Below, one piece after another: positions 40,405-54,000 of a stretch of 64,000 nucleotides of DNA. The notes beneath the pieces are model-generated. The model was not told the origin of the DNA. It saw nothing but the letters and a program-made list of their open reading frames with translations, and did not search any database. Position numbers and translations under genes: made by a program. Position 1 is the stretch's first letter. Every line of letters begins with the position of its first letter. The stretch is from Chondrus crispus (Eukaryota; Rhodophyta; Florideophyceae; Gigartinales; Gigartinaceae): the NCBI RefSeq assembly GCF_000350225.1, contig NW_005179133.1, forward strand, positions 1 through 64,000. The letters run 5' to 3'.

Positions 40405-43137
40405 GGACACGGACACGTCCCCGGATCTCTCGCCCAAGGCGGCGGAACCGTCCTCACCTCCCGAGACGGAGAAGCGGTACCGGATACTCGGCCGCAAACA
40501 CACTGGGCTATCCCAGGGAGACCCCGACCCCGAACGGCTCGGTACTTTACGCCGACCTTGGCGGAAAGACACCCCCCGCTTGCAAGGGGTGTTAGCCATT
40601 CCGAGACAGTGCTTGCGCTGTCTCGGCGGAATTACAAGGTCTACCGCAGACCTTGGATTATCCCCGTCGATATTGGGGGGCCAGCTCACAATATTGGATA
40701 CAGGAGCTGGCTCCAATTTCGTACTTGCCGACACGCTTCCCTCCGGATGGGAAGCGCTGATTATTCCGGGTGAAATCCCAACGATCGCGGACGCCAATGG
40801 GAGACCATTGCGTACGAGCGGACAAATCCCCCTCGTGGTGCGGTTAGGTGACCGCACCATGACGTGTACCTTCATCGTCTGTGAACGATTAGCCGCCCCC
40901 GTGATACTGGGATGCGATTTTAACGACAAGTTCGTCGAAGCCATCTACCCACGGCGGAAGGAGGTGGAACTGGACGATGGTACTAAGATACCCATCGTCC
41001 GGAAACCGGCGTCTCGGGCCGCGAACGCCCCTCCCCTCCCGTCGGGGCAAGAGTATGCCCCCGAAGCCGGGCGGACTTCCCCAAAGCTCAAGGTGTCTCG
41101 CGCCGTGGAAATCCCGGCGGGCACCCAGACCTGGGTATACGTCACCAGTGGACGGGCCGGACTCTCGGTCCTCCAGGCGAACCCGCAGTTATATGCGAAG
41201 CATCGGATCTCCCTCTCCAACGGGGTGGTGCACATCACCCCGTTGCAAGAGGTCAAGGTCCTCATGGCGAACTTCTCGTCCGCCAACAAGAGGTTGTCGA
41301 AGAACCAAGTCATTGGCTTCGTCACTCCCCATCCGCGGGCGATGGTGCGCACGGCGATGCCGTTGGACGCGGTCCTAGCTGCGGAATTCTCCGAGGGGAG
41401 CCCCCCTCTACAGGGCGAGAGGCCCCCTCGCGGAGTCCTCCCCCAAGCGGAGCCATCCCCTCCGCAGGAGGCGGTTCCCCTCGACCACCTGCCGGCGCAA
41501 GTGCGAGGGCAGGTTCACACCATGCTCGCGCCATACGCCGGAATGTGGGATGGAAACTTGGGCGAAGTTCGAGCGGCAGAACATCGCATCGAACTCACCC
41601 CCGGCGCAAAGCCGTTTCGATGTCAGCCCTATCGAGTTGGTCCCCGCGCCCGTGAGGCGGAACAAGCCTCAGTTGACGAGATGTTAGCCGGCGGGGTAAT
41701 CTCCCGGTCCAAGTTCGAATGGGCGTCCCCCGTCGTGCTCATCCCCAAGTCAGATGGGACCCTCCGTTTCTGCATCGATTATCTACGGCTGAACGCGTTG
41801 ACCGTGCGAGATACGTACCCCATCCCTCGCATGGACGAGTGTCTTGACACGCTCGGGGAAGCCAAGGTCTTTTCTACCCTTGATTGTAACTCCGGGTACT
41901 GGCAAATTCCAGTCGCCAAGGAGGATCGACCGAAAACCACGTTTACGTGCCACGCCGGGACGTATCAATTCAACCATATGCCCTTCGGGTTGATGAACCC
42001 GCCGGCCACTTTTCAACGCATGTTGGATATCCTCCTCTCAGGCTATCGCTGGAAGAGCTGTCTCATCTACCTGGATGATATCATAATCTTCTCCAAGGAT
42101 TATGACACGCACCTCAAGGATGTGGACGTAATACTCCGTGCTCTGCAGCAGGAGGGATTATCACTTAAACTTAACAAGTGCAAGTTTTTTCAGGACTCTG
42201 TCAAGTACCTGGGTCATATCATTCGACCGGGCGAACTCGAGGTCCACCCGAAGAATGTGAAAGCGCTCTCAGAAGCGACTCAACCACGGACCTAGACCGA
42301 GCTGCGCTCGTTCTTGGGAATGCGTAATGTCTACCGACGTTTCGTCGATCATTTCGCCAAGATAGCGACACCCCTTACGGCTATGCTCCGAAAAGGAGAG
42401 CCGAATGTCCTTCCCGATCTGGATGAAGAGCAGACCACAGCCTTCCAGACACTGAAGGAGTGCTTAATTTCGCCACCAGTCTTAAAACTCCCAAGACTGG
42501 GGCGCCCCTACTCGCAGAACACGGATGCGTCAGACGCTCAGTTGGGCTGCACACTACTGCAGACCCACGAGGATGGACACCGATACCCTGTCGGGTATTG
42601 GTCACGCACGCTCTCGCCAGCGGAACGCAACTACTCGACAACCGAGAAGGAATGCCTCGCCATCGTATGGGCGGTACAGACGCTTCGCCCATACCTGGAA
42701 AGGGAGCGGTTCACGGTCAACACCGACCACCACTCCCTGCGGTGGCTGATGAACCTCGCCGATGCGAGTGGCCGACTTGCCCGGTGGCGCTTGCGCCTTG
42801 CCGAATATGACTTCGACGTAACTTACGTGAAGGGAATCAAGAACTGCCTCGCCGATGCGCTGAGTCGTTTCCCATCTACGGGGGGTACGACTGTCCCGAT
42901 CGACGAAGAAATTCCTTGCTACTCCGTCATGAATTTCGACGATGAGCCTCAGCATGAAGAGGAGACCTACGACCCCACCGACGTCGAAATTTCCGCGGGC
43001 TGCTACGCGCTGGACCCCCCGGCCTCGATGGCCGCGATAACCCACGAAGACTTCTCTCGTGAACAGCACTCCGATCCGTTTTGTAAGGAGGTGGCTTCCC
43101 GTCTTGAGAAGGGGGAGGGGTTCGCTGAATTGCGCCG
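40373..43137 (+). pseudogene. Pol of chromovirus D, part 1: protease, reverse transcriptase, RNase H
   Basis: The frame is open from the frameshift site. The protease carries LDTGAGSNF (about 40690) and the partner motif VILGCDF. Reverse transcriptase covers about 41690-42200, with YLDD near 42070 and the FGLMNPPATFQR helix. A TAG at 42293-42295 stands where the family has Gln (PRT-stop-TEL), a single C-to-T change; the same frame continues on the other side. RNase H follows (NTDASDAQLG, EKECLAIVWA, NTDHHSLRWL). The frame then runs into the LTR of element E at 43138. It continues at 56546. Confidence 0.88.
43133..43137 (+). other. Left target-site duplication of element E (CGCCG)
   Basis: CGCCG directly before the 5' LTR of E; the twin is 56546-56550. 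Removing E and one copy restores the D pol frame across the junction. Confidence 0.9.
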
Positions 43138-44174
43138 TGTAGTGCAATACGCACCTGGAAAGGGGGGTGAAAAGAAAGGAAAATATTTGGATATGAAAAG
43201 TAGTCCGGGTTGGGGGACACACGTGTGAATAATTGCACAGTTTTAATTTTTAATTGTTTTATTTTATTTAGTTATTTAGTTGGCATTAATTTTGCTGACA
43301 CTAGATTAGATCTAGGATCTAGCGCCGCGAGCTACCGGGGCGATATATACCTTAGCCCTCTGACCACCAAGTCAGTAAAGGTAACCCGAGTTGCCAGAGT
43401 TGAATATCGCCTTGGTCGAAGTCCGTCTTTCCCAAGACGCTCCCTTTTACCACAGATTACGTTATCCTTTGCGCTCGGGGTTCCCTTTTTTCTTTTCCCT
43501 TTATTTCCCTATTCATTCCTCTACTTCTATTTCTATCTTTCCCTTAATTGTGTTGGTTCCATTGGAGTCGGTTGCGACCGATCCGGTATAGGTGTTTTAG
43601 CCATCGGGCAACACGTTGTGTAGCGCTGCTACTGTTTCAAGTTCCGTCGGAAGGCTGTTGCAACGACGCCTCCGTCGAAGGTCTTACTGTATAAGACAGA
43701 GTTGGTACCACCTACCGCGATTGCGATCGCGCTGGTGAGGGTGTTTTTAGCCATCGAGCAACACGTCGGTCGTAGCGCTGCTACACAATTACGATCCCGT
43801 CGGGTAGTGCTGAGCAAGCCCCCGTCGAAGACCTTGAACTATACCCAAGGTGCTCAAGACGCTCGTCGAGCATTGGCCTTACAACCCAGCGAACCGCGGT
43901 TACATTCTCGTAGGCAAGCCCAACCCGCACTCGCCGAGCGCACAAGTCTTCACAAGTCTCCACCACCATTTTTCCTCCCGGGCCGGGCATCTTTCCTTAA
44001 CCCCCCCCCCGTCGGAGTCGAGCTACCGTGGGCCGCAAGCCCACACAAGGGGAAAGGGAGTATCGAACGCTCCGTAGCGCGTGCCATCGGCAGTGGTTGT
44101 TGCTGTTGTTGTTTTTCGTCTTTTTGTTTGACCGTCGGACTGTGTTCGCGGCCTGCCAGGCACATCGCACTACA
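43138..44174 (+). repeat. 5' LTR of chromovirus E (1037 bp)
   Basis: Begins TGTAGTGCAATACGCACC and ends CACTACA. The first nine bases equal those of the D LTR but the rest does not. A GATATATAC box lies near 43341. It contains two similar blocks (GCAACACGT..GTAGCGCTGCTAC near 43608-43632 and 43758-43784), an internal duplication. Confidence 0.93.
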
Positions 44175-44178
44175 AAAG

Positions 44179-44193
44179 TGGTCTCCCGACCTA
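44179..44193 (+). promoter_or_regulatory. Putative primer binding site of E
   Basis: TGGTCTCCCGACCTA, one base different from the site in D. Degenerate copies of the CCGACCTA...GTGT block follow at about 44214 and 44247. Confidence 0.6.
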
Positions 44194-44337
44194 CAATTGT
44201 GTCTACAGCAAACCCGACCTAGAAGTGTGTCGACGACAGATTTGACCTGGAGTTGTACTACGAAAGTGGTCTGGGTAACGGAGTCTTTTTTTATCTTTTT
44301 GTTTGTACTTTTTTGTGTAGGTTCGCTCGTACGAGCG

Positions 44338-46623
44338 ATGTCGACAAGCGCACCCGGGGACGTCGGTCTCGGGGCGGGTAGGAGCGGATCGGCAAGGGCG
44401 TCGAGGATCCTGCGAGGTCCTCGCACCGGAAGCCAGGCCAATACGGCCACGGATCCCGAAGGTCAAGAAATCCCGACGGGGATTGAAGCCGACAAGGATA
44501 ACCTATCCTACAGGTTCGAGAAGATGGGCGAGGAAATTCGCCAAGAGATGACGAAAAATCTCGAGGCTGAATTAGCCCTCGTCCGGAAGCAACTGGAGTT
44601 GCAAGCATCCGAGTTCCACGCCGTTTTAGGAGAGCTGTCGGCTCGACTGGATCTCGTCGAGAAGGAGCGAGGTGAGGCGACCGACGGTCTGGAGCCGGAG
44701 GTCCTAGCTTCGTTGAAAATTTCGGTCAAGGACGCAAGTCGCGACGCGAATCAAGCTTTGGAGTCCTTAGGTAAATTTAGGAGCAGTATCGACGACAGGT
44801 TCGACCGCGCCGCTCATCGTCTCAAGGACCTTGAACAGGTTGCCGGGCAATAGCCGCTCTCCACGGGTCGACAAGGCGACCGTCGATCGAAGAAGGACAA
44901 GGCCGCTGTGCAGCGGAGTTCCAAGTCGAAGACTTCGAAGAAGAATCTGCGACGCCGGAGCAAGAGTCACTGTAGTGACGAGCCGGAGGGCCCAGACTCA
45001 ACGGCCGAGTCGAATGGCCTTTCCGAAGATGGTGACGACGGTTCGTGGAACCATGCCAGCGATTCCGACCATCGTTCAGAGGAAGGAAAAGGAATTTCGC
45101 AGGGCAAGAAAATTACCTCCAGACGGGGCGGAATCACTTCGTCCGCCTCCCGGAGAGACAAGGACGCGGGGCCCGAAGATGTCGCAACGCGGCGCGGGCC
45201 GCGATGGGAGGAGTTGGAGGAGCTGAATCCGACCAACTACCTTTTCAAGAAATTACTTTCGTACCGAACGTACCGCTTGCGGAACCCGCAGACATATTTG
45301 TCAAGTTCCCGGCGGACCGCCGTACGAAAAATCAGGAGAGATATTCCGCCTAAGGTGAAGATAGACTACACGTTCACTGGCGAGGACGGGGTCCTTATGT
45401 TGGATTTTTTGGCAAAATTAGTTCAAGAGTTTGGTACTCAAGAAATGAACGACGGGCAAGCGATCCGCTTGTTGCCCGAATTTCTAAGCGGCATCGCCTT
45501 GAGGCAGTACACTTCGGTGTCTCAGACGGCTGGGTCCCATCACGGAAAGGTTTCCGTTTGGCCAGAGGCCGTACAGTGGTTGTTGAGGAGTTTCGCAACC
45601 GACGAGGCGATCCGTCAAGCCGTACTCGCATTGCGAGAGGTTCAGGAAAGACCGTCTGAAGACGAGATGGAATTTTATATCCGTCTGACGGACGCGAGCA
45701 ATCGATGTGGAAACGTATATTCGATGGAAGAACAAATGACGATTTTTATTGAAGGACTCGATTCGAGTATCAAGCCGATGGTATCTCAATACCGGCAAGA
45801 CAATCGGGACGTTTCGTTTTTGAGACTAGTTAATTACGCGAAGGCGCATGGCTCGGCGAGCCGCGCTAAGGACAAGAAGACCAAGAAGGTCACGATCCAG
45901 ACGCCGTCGACGATCAGGGCAGGTAAGAAGCCGAGGGCTTCTTATCCCGGTCGCAAAAGTCATGCCGCCGTCCATTTAGCCGAGTCAATTTCCGCGTCAG
46001 ATGAGCGCGGTGCGCACGGAAGTAGCGAAAATCACTACGAGGGCGCGTTGGTAGCCGAAGGCGAGTTCATTGAGCCATCGGAGGGCTACGGACACGAGGA
46101 CTACGGGGCAAGCGGGTCGTCAACTTTACCGACACCCGCATACACGACGGAGTCGTTTTCAGAGCCCACGGATCCCGTGATGATGTATCAGGGGCGCGGC
46201 CACACGCCGGCGCCGCGCATTCCGATGGAAGACAAGGGTACAACGTTTCGAAGACCAGGATGGATGGGAAGGCCGCAACGTCAAGGAAGGCCGCCGGCCC
46301 ATGGAGGGACTAGGCCGCAATATCCCGTCAAGACGCACGGACTGGTGTGCTATCATTGCTATGAAAAGGGGCACGCCGCGCCAACGTGCATTCTTTCCCT
46401 CCGGGAAATGCACCGAGTTTTGGAAAATTATGAGGCGTTGTCTCCGATGGAGAGGTTAGGGATACCATCGACGAGTTACCCGAAGGTCAAGAATTGGTTC
46501 GATTCGCAGACGGCGAGCACGCCGAGTGCTTCATCACCGAGGTCGAACCAACCCTTCAGAGGGCCCGCCGCGGGGCCCGCGCCGTCGGATGTGAGAAGGA
46601 TCCCGCCGCGGCAGGAAAACTAG
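44338..46623 (+). pseudogene. Gag of chromovirus E with one in-frame TAG
   Basis: The ATG at 44338 follows the leader. The N-terminal third is a predicted coiled coil (EKMGEEIRQEMTKNLEAELA, ELSARLDLVEKE). A TAG at 44851-44853 interrupts the frame, which then continues without shift through a basic linker (KSKTSKKNLRRRSK), the capsid region (45370-45840, FLAKLVQEFGTQEM, FIEGLDSSIKP) and a classic zinc knuckle (CYHCYEKGHAAPTC, about 46350). It stops at TAG 46621-46623. The internal TAG after GQ looks like a point mutation. Confidence 0.87.
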
Positions 46624-46651
46624 AGAGGGGAATCTCGCATGAGTCGCGAGA
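46614..46651 (+). promoter_or_regulatory. Probable -1 frameshift site of E (G GAA AAC plus hairpin)
   Basis: Gag codons read CAG GAA AAC TAG, so the heptamer is G GAA AAC at 46614-46620, in the same place before the stop as the site in D. The pol frame is the -1 frame and is entered as CTA at 46620. A 6-bp stem (TCTCGC at 46633-46638 with GCGAGA at 46646-46651) follows after 12 nt. The heptamer is not of the ideal XXX type, so it is weaker evidence than in D. Confidence 0.55.
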
Positions 46652-49600
46652 GGCACAGAGTCGACATACTGTGCCCGGGGCTCAGCCCCGTTCCCTGTCT
46701 CTAAGGGAAAAATCAGACCCCGAGGAGGAGGTTGTTGGATTGGTGGATAAGCCCAAAGGGCCAGCTCAAGTCAAGAAAATTCTGAGCCGAGCCCGAGATC
46801 ATCCGCTGGAAGAAGTTCGAAGACCCTGGTACAGGGTTAAGCGAAGGGAGTGTCCCGAGAAGATTTTGGTTCTTGCGCGAAAAAACAACAAAGTTTACGC
46901 GGACATTGGACCCACAATCGGATTGATGAGCCGGGTGTTGTCTGTATTAGACACCGGCGCGGGACCAAACCTTGTGCGAAAATCGGAACTCCCAGCTGGA
47001 ATGGAAGCTCTAGTGTCCTACGCACCGACCCAAGACATTGGCGACGCGAGCAATAGGCCACTCCGGACTCTCGGCACGATTAGAATGCCTGTGAGGCTTG
47101 GAAAATTTGTGGCCGCAGCCGAGTTTATTGTATGCGAAAAACTGGCAGTCCCGCTAATTCTAGGCGCGGACTACTGTGACCGGTTGGTGGAAGCCATTTA
47201 TCCAAGGAAGAAAACGGTTGAGTTGGCGGATTTCTCGGAGGTTCCGATAGTTAGACGGTTCTCGACGAGAAAAGGGAAGAAGAATCTCGTCCCGGGAGAG
47301 GACGAGAATGATGGAAAGGTGGAGCGAATTTCCCCTAAGGTAAAAGTCGCGAGAGCCACGACTATCGAGCCAGGGACGCAACGCGTCGTGGAATGCACCT
47401 CGAAGAGGGCGGGCTTGGTTGTGGTTCAGCCTTACTCGTGGTTGTACGAAAGGCACGGGTTGACGTGCACGAATGGTGTCGTTCAGGTTGAGCCAGACCG
47501 GCCATTTCGTTTACTCGTTGCGAATTTTAGGACGTACCCTGTCAGGGTACAAAAAGGCCAAGTGGTGGCAGAATTATTACCGCACCCGAGAGCCGCGCTC
47601 GAGAGCAAAACCACCATTGGTGAAGTTCTCGGAATTCAAGAAAGGAAGAAGGAAAATTTTCCTAATTCCACCAAGACGCCTACGGGCGAGACAAGATGCG
47701 AACCGTCGGATCAAGATCGCGAGAACCAGCAAGGAGAACGGGAGGAAAGGCTCTCCGCGACGGCAACTACGAAGCCGGAGCGGCGGATTGAGCCTCCCCC
47801 GCCGGACGTGGAGGAACTCGACCTGAGCCACGTGCCGGACCGGATGCGCGAAAGATTCCGTCGAATGTTGAAAAAGTATTCCCGCATGTGGGATGGGACC
47901 CTCGGTGAGATCAACACCACGGTCCACCGGATTAAACTGGCCCAGGATACAAGGCCAATTGCACAAGCTCCCTACCGAGCCGGTCCAAAGGCTCGGGAGG
48001 TCGAGGACGCAGAAGTACAGAAGATGTTAGAAGCAGGAGTCATCGAACCGGCGCAGTCAGAATGGGCGTCGCCCGTTTTATTAGTGCCGAAGCCGGACGG
48101 ATCGATGCGCTTTTGCGTAGACTATCGTCGGTTAAACGCGGTGACGGTAAGGGACACGTACCCTCTACCGCGCATGGATGAGTGCCTGGACTCGCTTGGT
48201 GACACCAAGGTTTTCTCCGCGTTGGACGCGATCTCGGGATATTGGCAGATGCCTATCTCTGAGCGCGACCGCGACAAGACCGCATTTTCGTGTCACTCAG
48301 GACTGTATCGCTTCTCAAGAATGCCCTTCGGGCTAACTAACGCGCCAGCGACGTTTCAGAGAGCAATGGATATCCTCTCTCTCCGTTCCGTTGGAAGTGC
48401 TGTTTGGTGTATCTGGACGACATAATAATTTTTAGCAAGTCGTGGGAGGAGCACATCGTGCACGTGGATGAAATACTTTCTGTATTGGAGAAGGCAGGTG
48501 TGAAGCTCAAGCTTCGCAAGTGTGAATTTTTCGTCGAAAAGATCAAGTACCTGGGCCATGTCGTTCGGCCAGGTACATTGGAAGTGGACGCTGCGCGAAC
48601 CGTCGCATTGGAACAAGTGAGGTACCCTCAAACGCAGACCCAGCTCAGGAGCTTCTTGGGACTTTGTAATGTCTACCGCAGATTCGTTCCGCATTATGCG
48701 AAAATCGCACATCCGCTCAAGCAACTGTTGAAGAAGGGACAACCGGTCCAGTTGGAAGGATTCGACGAACCGTGCGAAAAAGCTTTTCATAAGCTCAAGG
48801 ACGCTATTTTGGCGCCACCGGTGTTGGCGCTGCCGAAGAAGAACCTACCATACTCGGTAGACACCGATGCAAGCGACTATCAAATCGGCGCTGCATTATT
48901 TCAGACACATCCGGATGCGCAACGTAAACCCATCGGGTTCTTTTCAAGAACGTTATCCGCAGCCGAGAGAAACTGCTCCGTTTCAGAAAAAGAATGTCTA
49001 GCGGTAATTTGGGCCGTACAAACTTTAAGACCATATCTATATGGCGAGCACTTCATTGTGCATACAGACCATGCCTCATTGAGGTGGTTGATGAACGTAA
49101 CCGACCCCAGCGGGAGATTAATCCGATGGAGGCTCCGCCTCTCGGAATTTGATTTCGAAATCAAGCACAAGAAGGGCAAGGCGAACAGCCAAGCCGATGC
49201 CCTGTCAAGATTACGGACTGCAGGAGAAACCGTCGACGAAATCGACGACGAAATTCCATGCTTTATGGCCGAACCGGCCGAGGGAACGGTGCAGGACGAG
49301 GACAGTTTTGACGGGTTAGACGACATCCTCGCTCTTGAGGGGGGGACCGCCCCTGAGCGCCTCGATCAATTCCAAGTTGTCACTCCGGAGGAGCTCATTC
49401 GCGAGCAAGCCGTCGACCCCTTCTGCAACCGAATCAGGGAAGAAATGGACGCCGGAAAGGTGAGAACGTTCAGCACGGAGACCGAGGAACTCGAAGGAAC
49501 TCTATGCCGTACTGCGGCGGAGTTTGTACAAGTGGTGATACCACAATCGTTAAGGGACCGCGTCCTAGGGATGAGCCACTACGCAAAATTGGCAGGCCAC

Positions 49601-51076
49601 CCGGGAGGCAGGAAACTTTACAAGACTTTGAGAAGATATTTTTATTGGCCTACGATGGCCCTAGACTGCTATGCAGTCGCGAAGAATTGCGCCGCATATG
49701 CGCGGGAAAGGGTGAAGTTAAGAAGAAACACGAAGGAAATGAAGCTGTTCACGCCCAAAGCTCCGCTGGAGTTTGTCGCCATCGACATCCTCGGCGAGCT
49801 AATTACAACCAAACGAGGAAATCGGTACATTCTCGTGATCAGCGATCGATACTCGAAACTGGTACGAACCGTACCGTTGAAGAAGATATCAGCTGCGCAC
49901 ATCGCACAAGCCTTCGTTCACCATTGGGAATTCGTGTACGGACCGCCGGTCAAGCTGCTGTCCGACAATGGAACACAGTTCACGGCCCGGTTCTTTCAGA
50001 ATGTCTGCCGAGTGCTTGGCATACGCAATGTGTTCACGACTACGTACCACCCGCAAGCCAACGGCCAAGTTGAGAGGTTCAACCGCACGCTGACTTCCGC
50101 GTTGCGAAAATATGTTGGAGAGCATCCCAAGGACTGGGACTTATTTAGCGACGCTGTGACGTTCGCATACAACACGCAAGTTCATCGAACTACAAATATT
50201 GCGCCCTTCGAGCTGGTGTTAGCTCGGGCGCCGAGAAGCATTGCGTTACAAGCGCAGCCAACTTTGGAGAACTTTAGCTCGTCACGAGCATACTACCTGA
50301 AATGGCAGTCGTGGTTGGAGAGCCTAATGCGAGGCGCCGATAGGAGTTTGCGGAAGGAACAAGCCCGGTACAAGCGAAATTTCGACGCACGCCTTCGCAA
50401 GCCGCAATATGAGATCCCACCGGGGTCCTACGTGTTCCTCCGGAAGGAGCAGGGCACAGCTAGCGAACCGAAACACAAGCTGGCACAAGTCGCTACAGGA
50501 CCTTATCAGGTCAGAAGATCGGACCAACATACGGTAGTCATTGCCATTGGCGATCAGGAGGAGCGCGTATCGCGAGACAGGGTGGAGTTAGCCCCAAGCC
50601 CGATGGACTATGCGCCGATAACTGGCCTACGTCAAGCGCTACAGTTCCTGGGAGAGCCGGAGCTAAACGAAGAAGGAGAGGTAATGGAGGACGAGGAACG
50701 TCCTCACACCCGTGCGCCTACGACGGGGGACCAGGACAATCCAGTTAGTCAAACGCCGACAGCGGAGACACCTCCCGATCCACGCGAGCTCGGAAAGTCC
50801 GGAGATAAGGACGAGTTGGAAGATATCCAGAACGGGGAAGGGAACAGTTCAGAGAAAGGAGATGAAACGGAGAACACGGAATACGTAATCGACCGGGTCG
50901 TTGACCACGATTATCAAAATGGTAATTTGATTCTCAAGGTGGAATGGTACGGCTATACGCCCGAGGACGCGACGTGGGAGCCCATTGAGCAATTACCCCG
51001 CAGTGCGGCCGTCACGTATTTCCGAAGGAAGAAGTTACCCTTGCCGCCGCAAGTCGCGCACGCGCAAGCGGGATAG
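46620..51076 (+). pseudogene. Pol of chromovirus E with chromodomain; one frameshift
   Basis: The protease carries LDTGAGPN (about 46950) and LILGADY. Reverse transcriptase spans about 48060-48560; a CT-repeat slip near 48375 shifts the frame just before YLDD (48410). RNase H follows (DTDASDYQIG near 48862, HTDHASLRWL). The integrase zinc motif HPGGRK...NCAAY has Tyr in place of the last Cys, while the catalytic D (AIDILGEL), D (SDNGTQF) and E (GQVERFNR) are present. A GPY-like region and an acidic linker lead to a C-terminal chromodomain (VDHDYQNGNLILKVEWYGY, then ATWEP), which in chromoviruses directs integration to marked chromatin. Stop at 51074-51076. Confidence 0.9.
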
Positions 51077-54000
51077 GCATCGTCAATAGAATTAGCAGGC
51101 CAGGGAACACGGAAGAGTCAGAATTTCGAGGCAAAAGGGGGCCGCAAGCAAGGAAAGTCGGAGCGAGAGGAGCGAGGCAAGAGAACGCGGAACGCCTTTA
51201 CAAGAAGGGAACGACGAGCGACGCGTCTTAGGGAATTGAAGTGATGCCGGGCCCCCGGACGAGACATTGAGCCTACCGGAAGACGCACCCCCGTCATCGA
51301 CGGATGCACGCGATAAAACCGCGAGTGAAATGTCGGAATTGTATTGGGGATGGTCCCCACCAGGAGGCTCTCGAGTTGGAAGTGATGCGGTGAACAGCGC
51401 CGCGGAGTGAGGAGAAGGGAAACGAAATGACTCAAGCGAGTTTGCCTGCGACCCCCGCCCATGAATGAAATGGCCTGCGCGACCAGGCCGTGGAAGGGAA
51501 AATTTACTGTAGTCGCAGGCTGAGGTAATTTACCTCCTTGGATACGATCACACGCGGCCGCCGCGCGCACGTGATGTGACGCCTAGATCGATGATCCGCC
51601 CTCATGGGGCGTGATTTAATCAAAAAAACATTTTGGGGCTTACTGCTGGTAAGCTGTCAAACGATCAGCACGAGTCGCAGACTGAACTCCGACTATACTC
51701 GGAAAATTAACTGCAATTAAGGAAAAAGTCCGCACTTGTACGAAACGTTGTCGATAACCCCCACAGCCGATCACACAAATGCTAGGGGCTCGCCACCGGC
51801 GAAGTCGCGATCGATCGCATATGAGAGCACTTGCCAAGTTCGTTCGCAACGCCTAAACCCCGCTCGATGAGCGAGAAGATGGGTCTACAAGGACCCCTGC
51901 TGCCCTGACTCGCCGACACCACGTGCAAGTACACGGCTACACAACGCGGCGTGAACCATCGCCATTACGGATGAGCTTTGTCGCTCCCGCATCGACGCAA
52001 CACCACGAGTGGCTTACTTACATGCCAGCCGCCATAACCCCCACATCTTTCCTATGTTTCCGTTTTTGTCTTTGTTATTTTTTTATGTTTGTTTTCTTTG
52101 ACGCACCGAGCGCGAACCCCGCGTCGCGGACGGCGACGTACAAGAGTGGCGAACCGACAATCACCATCAAGTAACCATGCGGTGTGTCACACCGAGAAGA
52201 AGAACAAGTTGTTCTGCTTTTCATTGCACGAGGGCGTTACGCCACGAAGTTCCGTCGACCGGCCAGAAGGACAGTATTTTTCAAGTGGAGGGCGAAGAGT
52301 TCGAAGGACCGAAGTTTATTCGGAAACCGAGGTTATGCTCGTAATGAGAATCCGCTCCCACGAAGCCGTTCTACTGATGGCTGCTCCGTTCTACGACAAC
52401 GGGAATTTCTAACAACGTTTAGAGCCACCGGCTTGGAAAAAGGGGCGAAAATTGGGGAATCGTCGTCAAACATGAAGTCCTGACCAACTGAGTGTCATGA
52501 AGTTAAACTGTTCTGTGCACTAAATCGAGGGATAGCGTCCCGAAAATCACAGCTAAGTGACTCGAACGCACAGGCGGAAAGGGACACGAAAAGAGAGAAG
52601 GGAAACGCGTTGTGATCTTTTTATCGTCACTCGGCGAGCTAATTTACGACGATCCGCCTGCTGCTTCTAGCAGCTATTGACACCAAGCCGAGATTGGATT
52701 GGAGGAAAATGGAACGAATGTCGACCATGCAGGTGGCGACGCCGGAACTGAAAAGGAACGTATGCTGCGCATGAAGAGGAGGAAAAAAAGGATTCGAGGA
52801 AAGAGGGTGAGGTCGTACGTGCTGGATAAAGAGAATGAATTAAGGATGGAGGATCAAAGCGCTGATGCCAACGACGCAACGGATCGGCACTTTCTCGGGA
52901 ATATTTGACTGTTGGTGAAGAAGGCTGTACAGCCTCAAAGAAACTGCCGCCGAATGTGAGAAGAAGACGTCGTGTCAGACGGTACGGGATCAGTAGGACA
53001 GCTGAAGCCAAAGGAGTACCGACAATAGACTTGGGGACGACAACGGCGCAACACAAAGTGCTATTTTGCGACAAAATCGATGCGCGTGATCGTTGTCAAC
53101 CGCAAGGGGAGACGAGGAGTGAGGAGGACTTGAGAGGTTTGGAGATGTCCTTATTTGAAATTTAACGGTTTGCGCCCCAGTCGCAGACGCGGTCATCGTG
53201 TCCACGTGTACCGAGAGCTGGTGAAATTTTGTTCGAGACGTCCACAATTCCGGCTTTTTTGAGAGGCGTACCGTTCGACCACGAAAGGTTCACTTAGGAT
53301 CATGTCCAAGAGCCCAAGCAGAAAAAAAACTGCCAGACAACTCGCTGCCAGCGACAGAGCTTCGGACGAGTCACTACTGGTCGTAAGAATTATTTATGAC
53401 CCCGAACGAGGCCGGAGTCCCGTCAATAATGTCTATCGCTACTGTTGAACTGGTCGCCCGGATGTTGGTCACAGACGTGAAACGTCATCAACGATCCTTG
53501 AAGATCAAGGGGATGAAACGGGATAAATGGAGGAGCACAAATCGTTTCGTATGAGACGCGCAAGCACGACGTGCGCTCGATTTCTGGGCGGTCGGTCGTT
53601 CATGCCCTGGACTATAACGGATGTGTCGGAACTCGCATACATTTTAGTTTCTCTTTGGCGAGGGGAATCCCTCCTACTTGGAGAGAAGCTGCGAATTCGC
53701 CAAGGGAAAGCTACCTGATAACCCAACGGGCATTGTTGACGAAGACATTGTCCGATTGCACCCCGTTCGCTCAAGCGTATATGGGTAATCTCTGTTGACA
53801 TTGCTCGGGAAGTGGGAGACACTGTTCCCCCCACAGTGGGGATCGTAGGAGAAACGATAACGACGTACATATACAGGTACACACTGCCGGTCGACTGATT
53901 CGACGTGTACGACGCTTTCGTAGGAGATGACTGCTTGCGCCGCGCAAAAAGGGTACCCAAAAACGATGCGACAGTTTGTTTAAGGACACGTTTTGCTCAG

